Source: Eudorina sp. 2006-703-Eu-15
Taxonomy: Eukaryota; Chlorophyta; Chlorophyceae; Chlamydomonadales; Volvocaceae
DNA: 64,000 nt
Reading direction: 5' to 3'
Assembly: GCA_003117195.1 (NCBI GenBank)
Contig: BDSI01000189.1
Location: 109,784 to 173,783 of the forward strand
This document shows, one piece after another, positions 12,056-24,100 of the stretch. Numbering within the stretch: position 1 is the stretch's first letter; the number at the start of each line of letters is the position of its first letter. The translations under genes and the position numbers were made by a program. The notes under the pieces are model-generated. The model was given only the letters and a program-made list of their open reading frames with translations, was not told the DNA's origin and searched no databases.

Positions 12056-15000
12056 ATGTTGCCCTACGCAAACAACGGAGGTTATGGTGGCGGTTCTTAT
12101 GGGTGCGTACAGCTCCTATCCTGCATCGCTGCAAGGGTCGACGGTCGACCCACGTATGAGACGCACCCACGTTTATAATTTTGCAGGCGGCGAAAAGGAT
12201 TGTTTAACTCTCAAAATACCACCGTTAGTGCTCTTGCGGTAGTGGCTATTGTGGCGCTTGGCTTCTCAGTGTTCACGCACTTTCGTGCCTCATCCGCCAA
12301 TGCCCAAAATTCTGCTCTTCGGAACGAGCTGGAGAGCGTGCGCTCGGAGCTTCACAGCATCAAGGTAAACCTTTTGTAAACGATTCCGATCGACTCTACA
12401 TCACTGTCCTCGTCGTGTGCTTGGAGGGGCTTTACTCATGAACGTCTTTGTATGGGTGTCTTCGAGTATACTTGGGTCGTGTTGCATGACGATCTGGTCG
12501 CAAAGCCATCGCCGACGTTCGCATCGCGAACGCTGGGGTGGGGGTAAGTTATCACGCGCCGCTGACCTACTGTGACGCCTCACCCGGGAGCCCCACTAGG
12601 TAGGCAGTGCACAGACATTCATGTCGATTGCCGCCATTCAACACCATCCCTGACCTGTCCCGCCCTCCTTCCCGCGTACCCGCTACGTCGGAGCGCAGAG
12701 CCAGTTCTCCTCTCGCAACGCCGAGCTGGAGCAGCTGCAGCTGACCTATGGACACACGCAGCGGCGCATTACGGAGCTATCGAACCAGCTCCAGCGGAAA
12801 GAGTCGGACCTAATTAGCAAAGAACAGGCGCTGCAGCAGCATGTCAAGGAGGTGAGGGCCCGCGAGACGTGCAAGGAAGGACATGAAGCGCGGGGTTGTT
12901 CGCTAAGCTGGTGCGGCGCGGAGTGGGGAGGCAGCGGGTCACGTTCCTCGTGAGTCCAGGGGTTACTGGCGACGGCTTCCGCAGCAGGGCAGCAGGTGAT
13001 GGCAATGAGTCAGTCAGCGGTGCGTGAAAGCGCGGTGCGCGACGAGGGATGGCATGATCAGCAGACAGAGCTGTGACCGTAAGCTACTGCCTGTAGGCCA
13101 GCTCCTGAACTGCAGCCCGCAAATTACGTCCTTACTGGCGCGCCACGGGGAACAGCAAGCGCGGCGTAGGGCCAAGGCTGCTGGGGACCACGCTCGGCTT
13201 ATGCGTCTTTGCGTGGACATGCGTTGGCGGCGGCCCGTGACACTGAACGCGTGAGCGGCTAGATGGGGGCTATGCTCGGGGCAGAGCACACCAGTGGTCA
13301 AGGCGTTGCCAAGTCGGACTCCCTCCTGTCCACTGCATGGGAACCATATGGCGAAGACGGGTTTATGCTATCGGTAGCACGCCAGCTACGTGGGGGCGCC
13401 ACAGTTGGAAACTGAGATGAGATGGGCTAGTCATCGGCAGACTGGGCTCGGGTGTTAAGGCGTGGCTATCAGTATTAGGCCTGGTGGCTGGCATGTCCGA
13501 TAACATTACTGCAGCTGCGTCCATGTGTCTGGTCAGTATGGCACCCGAGGATACGACAACAGCAAGTGCGACCTGTAGAGAGTTGCAGTGACCGTTGGTG
13601 GCTGCCTGGGAGCGTTCCCTTGTATTGCAGCCCGGCTGCGATGCGAAGCCCCTGAGTGGTAGCCATGAGGGGCCAAATACAGAGCAGGAGAGGGTGAGTA
13701 TGCCCATCGTGGGGTCTGGACCGTACTACAGGAACGCGTTGCCCGTGCTGCGGCGCAGGGCAACCCGGGTCCTGTAGTTGGCAGTACTAGGGATTCCGTG
13801 TCCGGTCCTGCGGGTCGCCGTGCGCGTTACCTTGCTGCCGATTCGCCATGTGTCTGGTTGCGATCTGCGCCTCGACACCTGTGCCTCAAAGACCCACATC
13901 CGTTCCGGTGGCCCCTGCGTCGGTCCCTCAGCGGAGCGTCATGGAGCAGCACCGCAGCGGCCGGGAGGCGGAGCTGACGAAAATGGTGGAGGACCTCCGG
14001 CAAGAGTGAGTCGGGGAACGGGTTTCTACAAGCTGAAGGACAGGGTTGGACTCCCGCAGCCCGCCCGATGCTAGGCAAGGACGCGGCATGATGTACACTG
14101 CGTGGGTCGATGAAAGGTCCTTGCGCGGCGATTGCGGTTGCGTGGGTTGTTTTTTCAAGGAATGCCGGGGTCCCGAACGTCGAGTTGTTGCTGATGGATT
14201 ATATGAGGATTGGAGGGGGACGGGACCACGTCTGGGCCTCCGTGGTAACCGCTGGGCGCAATCAGGAATGAGCCGTATGATGGAGCGCACATGAACAAGT
14301 GTCACAGTAGCCCAGGCGAAGTTGATAACCCTTCGGCCGCTTCTGCCTGCGCCGACCTACCGTTAGGCTGATCCGCTCTGATGGCGTCATCGAAGCGCTA
14401 GACACAAAGGTGGCGCAGATGGAGGGCACGCACTCCACCCGCGAAAAGGACTGGCATATCCTGGCCAACAAGTGGATCAAGTACGAGCAGGATTTGCACG
14501 ACCAATATCGCAAGTGAGTGAAGAGGGGGGGGCGGGGCGGCCGAAGGCGGGCGTCGCGGGGAACTCAGGAGGACATGTAGAGGATGGGGTATCGCGGAAT
14601 AGCAGGTGGTGGCTTGGGGAGAGGAAGTGACCGGCGGGGGAGCGCGCATAGATAGGAAAGGACACCGTTGCGGTTCACCGTGCCGGACCACCGGGTGGCC
14701 GGAGGACCACCGGAGGACCACCGTTGCGGTTCACCGTGCCGGACTCAGAGGCGAGTGCGCTATGGGCCCTACATCGGGTGGGGCAGCGGAGAGGGTCAGG
14801 GGTTCCACTGTGCGCGCGGGGCCGTGCCCGTACTTTGATGCTGTCCCCAACGCCGCGCGTTGTTCGCAGGTGCACGGATGAGGTGGCAAAGCTCCGGAAC
14901 CTAACCGTGACGGCGGTGAGCGTGACGGTCGGATCATGCCAGCGCTGACCGGGTGGTTGCCTGTACCGCGAGCGGGTTGCTGCTGTCTAGGTGGCGGATG

Positions 15001-16612
15001 CAGGGTGGTTGCTGGTGCAGCATGGATAGGCCGTGCAGAGGCGTGAAAGTTACCATCGCGTCGTACCTCCTGCGTTATGGAACGCCACCTTGTATCTGAT
15101 GGGATATTCGTATTCGCGCATGCACCCAATCGATCTCGCAGAACGACACCGAACCGATCCCGGAGGCCGAACCCAAGCTTCGACCCGAAACGGACTTTGG
15201 GCAGATCAAGGCGGAGGTGCCGCAGCACAAGGTGTGGATGGGCTGCGTGCACCTGGAGCCGTGCCTCTCATGATGCTGAGTTCCGATTCGCACCTGGCCA
15301 TGGGCGTCGGGCATCCCTAGCGCTCCGACCTCCGTGTCCTGCTCCCTGGGTCACCTAGCGAGCTCAAACCCGCCCCCTGCTCTCCGTCGCCGTGATATCT
15401 GCGAGACTGCTCCCCCCTCCTCCCAGCAGCGCAGTATAAATATGTCTACCAATTTCCTGTACCCTCTCCCTCCCACACGCGCGCCCCCACGTGCAGCCCC
15501 ACCACTTCGAGCCACTGGCGCCGCCCACGCCGGTGGAACTGCCGATGCCGGAGCCTAAGATCCGGGATTCTGTCATTCAGATGACGGGCGGCAAGCTGGG
15601 CCTGGAGCCGGGCCAGGCCGCACCGGCCGATCACCCTGCTTCAGCCTCCAGCACTGGCGCTTCGCAGGCCCCAGAGCCGACGCACGTGCACCACGGCGAC
15701 ACCTACCACCACGACTTCAACCACGATAACCACGATGACCACTGGGCCCACCTCCACAACTACGACCACTACCATGGCCACTACGACCATTATGATCCGC
15801 TGGTGGGTGGAGATCTCCAGTCCGGAGTTGGGTTGGGATTGGGGGATGGGGAGAGATTCCGTAGTGTGGAGGTTGGAGTGGCAGGTCGTGGCAAGTGCCA
15901 GGTCACACGACGCATGATCTGATGTTCGAAGGTTGAGGGCAGGCATGGCCTACCGACCCTGGCGTGTTGCCCGCCCTGCATGTCAAGAGCAATCCACTCG
16001 AGTTGCCCTTCTGCGGGCGGCCTTGTCGATTCGTTCACCCAAGCCTGCAGCGCCTCTTGCCCGGCCTGATGCCTGCCTTTGCTTGCTCACGGGCTGCTTG
16101 TGGGCTGCCCTGCTGCCGTTGGTCCTGACACCGCTCGACAGGACGAGTGGTGGATCCAGGACGGGCACGGCGACTGGAACGCAGACTCCCACAACAATGA
16201 CCACAACAACAATCACGACGCTCACGCCAACGAGCAGCACCATTTCCAGGGGCATGAACAGCAGCATCACGAGCAGCACCACCAGCAGCACCACGAGCAG
16301 CATCACGAGCAGCATCATTTCCAGCAGGACAACCACGAGCAGCACCGATACCACTACCAGGAGCACGGCAGTCCGCAAGACTGGAACAACCACCATCACC
16401 AGCAGCTGCCAGCCATGCAGGGCATGGATCAACACGCCCATGCACAGCACGCGCCGAGCCCCCAGCAACAACAGCACTACCATGACCACTACCAGCAGCA
16501 GCAGCACCACCACCACCAACAGCACCACCCACAACAACACCACCCACAGCAGCACCAACAACAGCATGGCGAGCATCCTCGAGGAGACCTCGCTTACAAG
16601 ATGGGCTGGTAA
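12056..16612 (+). CDS. Single-pass membrane-anchored coiled-coil protein with His/Gln/Asp-rich tail
   Basis: Exons 12056-12102, 12187-12364, 12699-12851, 13932-14005, 14367-14513, 14870-14915, 15142-15231, 15497-15802, 16142-16612 join in phase: 503 residues, TAA stop. Residues 1-27: Gly/Tyr/Asn-rich cytosolic tail with RRK at 17-19. Residues about 28-48: one hydrophobic segment (TTVSALAVVAIVALGFSVF). Then a heptad-like coiled coil (ALRNELESVRSELHSIK, AELEQLQLTYG, ITELSNQLQRKE), a Pro/Glu linker (EPIPEAEPKLRPE, PTPVELPMPEPK), and about 200 residues rich in His, Gln, Asp, Asn and Tyr (HGHYDHYDPL; repeated HHEQ), ending DLAYKMGW. Basic residues before the anchor suggest type II topology, as in Golgi GOLM1/GOLIM4 proteins; I found no real homology to them. 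The tail could bind Zn, Cu or Ni. Intron 3 is 1080 nt; intron 5 has a 25-bp direct repeat at 14663 and 14719. Confidence 0.82.
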
Positions 16613-18645
16613 GGACCTGCCGGGCAGCCCCTCGGTTCGCGTCTCGAGAATCCCGTCACGGCCGATCTGGGTCCCGAAGGCCTGGCCTTGCACGGCCGTC
16701 AGTGGTTACGGTGGTGTGCTGGAGTGGGCGCCGCGGGACGCTGTTGTTGGGTGGGCGTTGGGGTGGCGCGGCTGAGCTTACATACACTCAGACTCGCAGG
16801 AATGCGATTCCGCGACCACGCCTTGTTCAGGCGAAGGCAGAGAGGAGCATTTTCGGGCCGAAATACTTGACGTGGTTATGTGTTGACTGGCTTGACGACT
16901 GCGCCGGGGCGCTGTGGGGTAAAAAGACGGCGTCAGCCGTAGAGACAAGGTTACCATTCGAAGGAGCACTGGAATAAGGCTCCAGGGCGGCGCCGACAGG
17001 ACTGGACGTTTGACTTGACCATCGTGACAGCAGCGTGGCGCGGCGGGTGACATGACCCCCGCAGCTGGCCTGGAGCCATCGTGCGGGCTGCCGTGGATGG
17101 AGTTATAGCCGGTACGGGTCAGGAATCACACCTGGGATGTGGGGTTCAGGGTATACGAAGACGGCCCTGGCGTTTTTCGTGGATGGTCCGACGGCAACCG
17201 GTGCTATAGCCCGAGTGTTGAGTGTGGGCCCTAGCATGGCCAGTGCCAGACTAATGTGACACACAAGCGCTGCTGGGGCCCCGATAATCTGGAAGTCTGA
17301 CGCGTTGACAAGGGGTGAATCTTGAGGCAACGGCGCGGCGACGACTCGCGACGGCCGTCTGCCTCGACGACGTATGGCCAACGCGGGCTCCGGTGTTCGG
17401 TTCGGAACCCAATGGAAGGAGTTACCGTTTCCGGGGTGCATGGGCTAGGTGGTTGATTTGCATTCATGCTATGCTGCTGTGATGGAACCTTCGCTTTTCA
17501 TTCTTGGCCCAACCTACAACCGTTGAGGTTTCTTGTCAGGAACAGGACCCCAGGCAGTCAAGGCGCGGCGAGCTAGCCAGTGTCGTTTTCTTGAGAGGAG
17601 CTGCTTAGGCGGCTGGGACGCGCTGGTGGGGCGGGACCATGCGGGGCAGGGGAGTTGCAGTCGTGTGCTGGGCGTTAAGAGAGACAGAGTGCAGTTCGTA
17701 CCTACCGGGTGAGTACCGGGTGAGCGATGTGTGCGACCGGAGGCAACGGTAAATCTGTTGTCGCTTCGTAATGGCGGGATAGTTATTTTATTGTGGCCAG
17801 TGGCTCGTGAATCTTTGCAGTCATTGTGTGTGCGACAATGCAAAGGATGTAACTCGAAGAGGAACGCTAGGGTGCAGGGATGTTTGGGTCAGCCACTGGG
17901 AGTAAGCGACGCCAAGCAGCGGTGATGCTTCAGCAGGCCACAGCACGCGGCATGCCATCAGTGAGGTTCAGCACACTAGTGCCTCATCAGGTGCATCGGC
18001 ATAAATAGGACGATTTGGGGTTCCTTAGGCGCCTGTCTAGGGGTGACCTCTTGCTATGGTGTTCACTGCGAACAACTACCGGTGTGCGGCTCGTACCCGT
18101 ATCCGTGTCTGTCACTGCCCGTGGCCCATAACCACACCACCAGCAACGCGCGAACGGGGGAACACTTTTCGAAAACTCGCTTACGCGAATTTGTGCCGAG
18201 GGCGACGGTGATGGGCAGTGCGTGAGGCGGCAAGTTGGGTTTTGTGCATGAAACGTTCAATTCCTTGGGAATAAGCCGTTGAGATCACGGTATTCCATCT
18301 TGTCAACCCGTCGATTCGCACGGAGTACACCCGAACAGCGAAGGCACCACGGCCGATGGTCACCTATCGGTCGGAATTGTTTATGGTGGTGTATGTACTT
18401 ATCATAAAACGTGTAGCCATATATACAATGGAGGCGTGTATCAGGCGGCATGCCATGTTTGATTGTGCAAGCTGACTTGAGAGCCATAGGGCCCGCCCGT
18501 AGGTCGTTCTGCCGGGCCAAGGCAGCTCTTCACTGTTGGGTGAACTCCATTTGTTTTACACCTTGGTAGCGGTCGGGCACTGCACAATTTTACATACCGG
18601 ATTCGCAGTGCTCTTTCCCTTTGGTCCGCCGCCGAATCTTAAACA
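16613..18645. other. 3'UTR and intergenic stretch before eIF4E
   Basis: No coding exon seen. Holds a TGTAA at 17848 that would give the upstream gene a 1.2-kb 3'UTR; the rest, with an AT-richer patch around 18240-18450, is presumably eIF4E upstream sequence. Confidence 0.5.
17848..17852 (+). terminator. TGTAA poly(A) signal candidate, His-rich coiled-coil gene
   Basis: TGTAA about 1.24 kb after the stop at 16612; first clear occurrence downstream. Confidence 0.35.
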
Positions 18646-19761
18646 ATGAGCGACCCCAAGGAGGAAGGCCGCGAGGAGGGCGAGGTCGACTCCCTTGAGC
18701 CTGACTTTAGCAAGAAGCATCCTTTAGAGAATCGCTGGACGCTGTGGTTTGACAATCCCAACCAGAAGCAGACGCAGAAACAGTATGGGCAGTCGCTCAG
18801 ATCGGTCTACACGTTTGACACGGTGGAGGATTTCTGGTGGTGGGTACACAGCAATACCCTTTAACTCGAATCCTTATAGAATGCAGTCTCTGTGACGGCC
18901 TAACGCGAGGTCGTCTGCTTGGGCGCGCAGCCTGTACAACAACATCCGCACGCCAAGCCAAGTAAACGTCGGCGCGACTTATTACCTGTTTAAGGAGGGG
19001 ATAGAACCCAAGTGGGAGGACTCAAAGAACTTGAAAGGCGGCTGCTGGACCGCGCCTGTGCCGGGCAAGGGCGATAGCAAGAAGACTCTGGACGCGTGGT
19101 GGTTGAACTCGGTAGGTATGATGATCGTATTGATAACATACTTGACCTGCGGTAAAGCCTGGAGGGTACGTGAACTCAACTTGACATCGGCCGGCCGCCG
19201 ACACCCCGACTGCAGGTGCTGGCGTGCATAGGCGAGCAGTTCGCTGATGGTGACGAGATCAACGGCATTGCCGTCGTCATCAGGGCGCGCGGTGACCGCA
19301 TTGAGCTATGGACGCGGACGGCCTCCAACGAGGCAGCACAGGTGGGGAAACGTCCTCTTGGGGGTCCACGTCAGACGCACCGGTCAGAGCGGGGTCACAG
19401 AAGGAGCGGGGGCTGCCGCCTACGTTCGTGGAAATGGGTTGATTAGGCCGGCGAGTTTTAATGCCTCCGTGTGTCCGTAACTCCGCCCGCCCTGCAGACG
19501 ATGATCGGCAAGCAGCTCAAGCAGTTCCTGGATGTCTCGGACTCCCAGAAGATCGGCTTCTCCGTCTTTGTAAGTTGTGTCGAGTTTGGTCTTCATGGTG
19601 CTTCCTCGTGGGGCGGGTCTCAAACGGGCGTTGGCTGACGCCATGGTTTGCCTCGGCCTCGGCATTACTCTCTGACCGCGCACGCTGTTCTTCGTACGCA
19701 CGCTCACCTGCAGGAGGAGAAGATCGCCTCAGGCAAAGCCAAGGACCGATACATGGTCTAA
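18646..19761 (+). CDS. EIF4E: Translation initiation factor eIF4E (mRNA cap-binding protein), Tyr at the W56 position
   Basis: Binds the 7-methylguanosine mRNA cap and hands mRNA to eIF4G. Exons 18646-18839, 18931-19111, 19216-19341, 19498-19569, 19714-19761 join in phase to 206 residues. Acidic N-terminus, then [69 protein letters not shown] and a C-terminus ending KAKDRYMV. Cap-sandwich Trp equivalents: human W43 is W31 and W102 is W93 (with the adjacent Glu). The human W56 position, Trp in the plant motif QVAWGS, is Tyr47 here (KQYGQS; codon TAT at 18784). The basic residues of the phosphate-binding strand (RARGDR) are kept. Start ATG follows AAACA. All introns are short. It could be an alternative-class eIF4E rather than the main one. 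Confidence 0.95.
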
Positions 19762-21136
19762 GCCGCAGCAACAGGCGGAGTTTGGAAGCGGTGCCTCGGC
19801 CTATTACCGGCCTTCTGGCGTGCTTCTCCACAGTGCCCTTTGCCGGGCAAGGCCAGCGGCAAAGCCATCGGACGTGTGCGAAAATCCTCAGCATGCCCTA
19901 TGCGCGGCAAGCGAATGCGCTAGCTTTCGAGTTCGTACTGGGGCTCGCTGCACTGTCGCACCGCGACGGGAGGAGGGGTGCCGCCAGGCGCTAGCCATTG
20001 GAGAACAGTGTGCTTCGGGCTTCGGGGGTCGTGGGCGCGGAGCATGGGCGGAGCATTGTCTTGACCCAATCATTGACCATTGTTCGTCGTCACGACTGCT
20101 GGGCAGCTGGTGGCTTCCTGCAGTGGAGTCGGATTTGCACGGAATGTCTTCCACTATGCTAGAGATGATAGGACTCACAACCTGTGCCTGTGGCGTGTTT
20201 CGTCAACTCCGCTCAGCGCACGCGCATAGGCGATGCGTCGGCAGACCGTCTGTGTGTGACTACTGCAAGTGTTTCGGGATGGGGACGCGGAGAAGTGTTA
20301 GAATGTAGACGGCACATCGGATCGGGGGTCATCCGCAAGGTTTGCTGGCATCGTTACGGATAGTACTAGTAACGGTGGGCGGCGGGCCGTGGACGGATGG
20401 AGACGGCGCAGGGATCACGATTTGTCCGACATGACGAGCGGGATGGTGGCGGGATATGGAGCGTCGTGTGCAGACCTTCCCGTCGTATAGGTTCGCAGGA
20501 TTAGCAGACAGTCGTGGTAGGTGTGCAGGTTGTCGGCGGAACCGCGCCTGTTCCGCACGAGTCTTGAGCCATCATCCCACACCAGTTGGTGTTTGGATGT
20601 TGTTCATGCAACACTCCATACGTTTCCGGAGTGTTGACGATATGGACACATCGCCCTGGGTAAAGGAGCGATGTCGCGTTGTGGATGGAGGGACCGGCTT
20701 GAGAGGGCAAGTGCACCTCTTCGTTTTTGCAAGGAATATTGACATGTCAAGTACCGTTTCGCTCGTGCGAGAAATGTTGCACTGCTAAGTCCATAGAAAG
20801 CTCATGGTTTGGAGCATGCGGTTTGGGGACCCATGGGCGCGGTTGGCTGCAGGATTTGCTAATTAAGACGAGCCTTGTGACCTGGACTGGATCAACAAGA
20901 TTCCGACAACTACCGCTTTCGAGGGTTACGTCTCAACGTGAACGGCGGGAAAATACCACGTTCTGCAAGGTCAGCTGCGCTCAGCATTGAAAGCCGAAGG
21001 CCACAAGTAAACAGAGCCGCATTACAGCCTAAGCTGTTCCTTTGGCGCATGTCGCTTAGGCCTGTATCTCGCAAGCCCGTCCGGAAGCAGCTCTGCTCGT
21101 CGGGGCCTTCGACAGCCGAAGAGCCGCTGCGCTGCG
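19762..21136. other. eIF4E 3'UTR and intergenic stretch
   Basis: No coding exon and no TGTAA were found on the + strand here, so the eIF4E poly(A) site is unplaced. Confidence 0.45.
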
Positions 21137-24100
21137 ATGAAGCTGTCAACCACATCCAGGACGACAGCAGCTGCAGCAGGAGGAGCAACCTCAAACATGG
21201 GGCTGCAGGGCGCGCTTGACCCACCGACGCGAGCAGCAGACAAGCGAGATGGCAATGCTGCAGGCGGTGCTGCGCCTAGTGCCAAGGACATCCGTCACTT
21301 CTTCTCACGGCGCTCAAAGACGACCAGCGCGGCGCCAGCAGACGGAAAAGATCAAGGCCGCGTAGAAGAGCTGCAACCAGCCTCAGGCCCCCCTGACCCT
21401 GGCAGGCGCATCAGCTCGGTCAGCTCTCTTCTTGCACCCGAGGCAGCCGCGCCGGCGGGTGCGGCAGCGGACGGCCGGCACGTCGGTCCTCGGGTGAGCG
21501 TCAGCGCCGGCTGGACGGCGCAGCTGATGACCGGCAGCCGCGACACGCCGGCCGTGGATGACGCCGGTAGCCGCCGTCCCGCCGCCGGGTCGGTCGTCGC
21601 GGCGGGTCGTGGTCGGAGCAGACCGGGCGGGGTCCTCCGGGCGCCCCTGAGGTGGGGAGAGCCGCCCGCACCTGCTGGGCAGCAGACGGCGGCGGGTGCG
21701 GGTCCCCGTCGCGACTGGGTCGGGGGGGACGGTGAGACCGTTGAAGCTGGCGGTTCTGTCGCCGGCGCCGGACGAGCGGTTCCAAAATCATCGCGCATTG
21801 AACCTGAATCTGGAACTGGATCTGGATCTGGGTCGGCGTCCGCGGCTCGCGCCGGCGGCGGCGGCCTCCCGCGCCTTTCGCGTCTCACCGCGCTCTTCCC
21901 GGCTCTTCCCGGCCCCAAGCCGCCGTCCAAGCCGCCCCTGCCGGGCCTGCCGCCCCTGCCGCTCCTGCCAACGCGGCCGTCGGCGGTCGCAGCGGCGAGG
22001 GTTCCTCCGCACCAGGGGGCACCGGGACAGCCGCGCAGCGCCGCAGCGGCGCGGGGCGGCGGCGCTCAGCGTGTGGGTGCGGCAGGGAGGGGCACAGGGG
22101 ATCGCGGAGGCCAGCGGGGTGCAGGCACGACCGGGATAATGGAGGAGGTGGCGGTGGTGGTGGAGGAGGAGGAAGAGGAGAAGCACGAGGTGGTGGTGGT
22201 GGAGGAGGAGGGGGAGGAGGAGGAGGAGGTGGTGGTGAGGGCACCTCCGCCTCGGCCTCCGCCGCCTCCTTCGGAGAAAGGTGGGGCGATGGAAGTGCGG
22301 ACTGAGGTATTGGAGGATGAGGAGGAAAGAGGCGAGGATGAGGAGGACGGCTTCCGGAGTGACGACAGCGGCGAGCTGGAAACTGACGACAGCGGCGGGA
22401 GTGACAGCGACAGCGACTGGGCGCCCAGCGGTGGCGGCCACGGCGGCGGCAAGGCTGCTGCGGGTGGGGCGCGTGATCGCGCCGGGCGCGAACAAGATGG
22501 CAGCAGCGATGATGACGAGATCGAGGACGGCAGCGATGATGCCGATTCGGGCGACAGCGGCCGCGGTGGCAGGAGGGGCGGCAGGAAGGGCAGAGGCGCT
22601 GGAAGGGCCCCCGCTGCAAAGGCCGAGGGAGGCGCCAAACGCCCTTCGGGCGCTGCTCATTTGCAGGCGGCTGCCGCGGGGGGCGGTGGCGTCGCCGCCG
22701 TCGCAAAGCTGGCGGCCGCTGCGACCTCTGCGAAGCGGAAGGCGCCGGCGGCGTTGGCGGTACCGGGCATCGGAGAGGCGGGTGGCGCCGGCGGAGCGTA
22801 CGGAAGCGTGGACGACGCCGTGGTTGAGGGAGGTCCTGGCGGGGTGAAGGCGGCGGCGGCGGCGGCGGATGCGGCGGCGACGGCGGCGGCGGGCAAGCGA
22901 CGCAAGGTGCCGGGGGCGGCGGCGGCGGCGGCGGCGGCGGCGCTGGGGACCGGAGACGTTGGCATCGCAGCTCTGGAGGGCGTGACTCCGCAGGTGGGCC
23001 GGGTGGGAGCTCGTGTACGGGCACGGGCGCTGCTCCTATGGGGCGCTGCTTCAGGACGTTCTTCTCCACGACCGTGGCACCTGGCAGCACCGCACTGGGG
23101 TGTCTCTCGCGTCGGTTTGTATCGGCGTCGTAAATGACCCATCTGATTTTTGGTTCCGCTGTTGACATTCAATCATTCGTTCGTAGCTTCGAGCGGGACG
23201 GGCGTCTGCGCTCCTTGTCTACGGTACCTGCCCCACGTCCCCCTCCGCCTCCTCCGCCTCCTCACCCTCCTCACCCTCCTCCGCCGCCGCCGCCTCCTCC
23301 TCGTCACCCTCCTGTCCTCCTCCTCGTCACCCTCCTGTCCTCCTCCTCGTCACCCTCCTGTCCTCCTCCTCGTCACCCTCCTGTCCTCCTCCTCGTCACC
23401 CTCCTGTCCTCATCCTCGTCACCCTCCTGTCCTCCTCCTCGTCACCCTCCTGTCCTCATCCTCGTCACCCTCCTGTCCTCATCCTCGTCACCCTCCTGTC
23501 CTCCTCCTCGTCACCCTCCTGTCCTCATCCTCGTCACCCTCCTGTCCTCCTCCTCGTCACCCTCCTGTCCTCATCCTCGTCACCCTCCTGTCCTCATCCT
23601 CGTCACCCTCCTGTCCTCCTCCTCGTCACCCTCCTGTCCTCATCCTCGTCACCCTCCTGTCCTCATCCTCGTCACCCTCCTGTCCTCCTCCTCGTCACCC
23701 TCCTGTCCTCCTCCTCGTCACCCTCCTGTCCTCATCCTCGTCACCCTCCTGTCCTCATCCTCGTCACCCTCCTGTCCTCCTCCTCGTCACCCTCCTGTCC
23801 TCATCCTCGTCACCCTCCTGTCCTCCTCCTCGTCACCCTCCTGTCCTCCTCCTCGTCACCCTCCTGTCCTCCTCCTCCGTCTCGTTAACGCAGGGGCCCT
23901 CAGGCCACGTCGCGCTGCTGATGCCGCAGCCGGCGGCCCTGCAGCGAGCCTCCAACCAAGCTGTGCTGGTGCAGCTGCCCGCCGGTTTCGACCTGCAGGT
24001 GGGGTCCGGTGCTCCGGATTCCGGATTCAGTCAGGGGTAGCCATCCTCCGTACACCCCGTACCGTTATGACATACTGCAACCAACCGCCGGTTCCAACCG

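Noticed and set aside
15983..16693. Minus-strand Leu/Val-rich frame resembling a multi-pass membrane protein
   Set aside because: It is the complement of CAC/CAG/CAA repeats coding the His/Gln tail on the + strand.
21885..23168. 427-codon Pro/Arg-rich minus-strand open frame
   Set aside because: Antisense shadow of the GC-rich exon at 21137-22993; no splice or domain support.
23293..23867. CRISPR-like array
   Set aside because: Direct repeats with no unique spacers, in a eukaryotic intron; it is a minisatellite.
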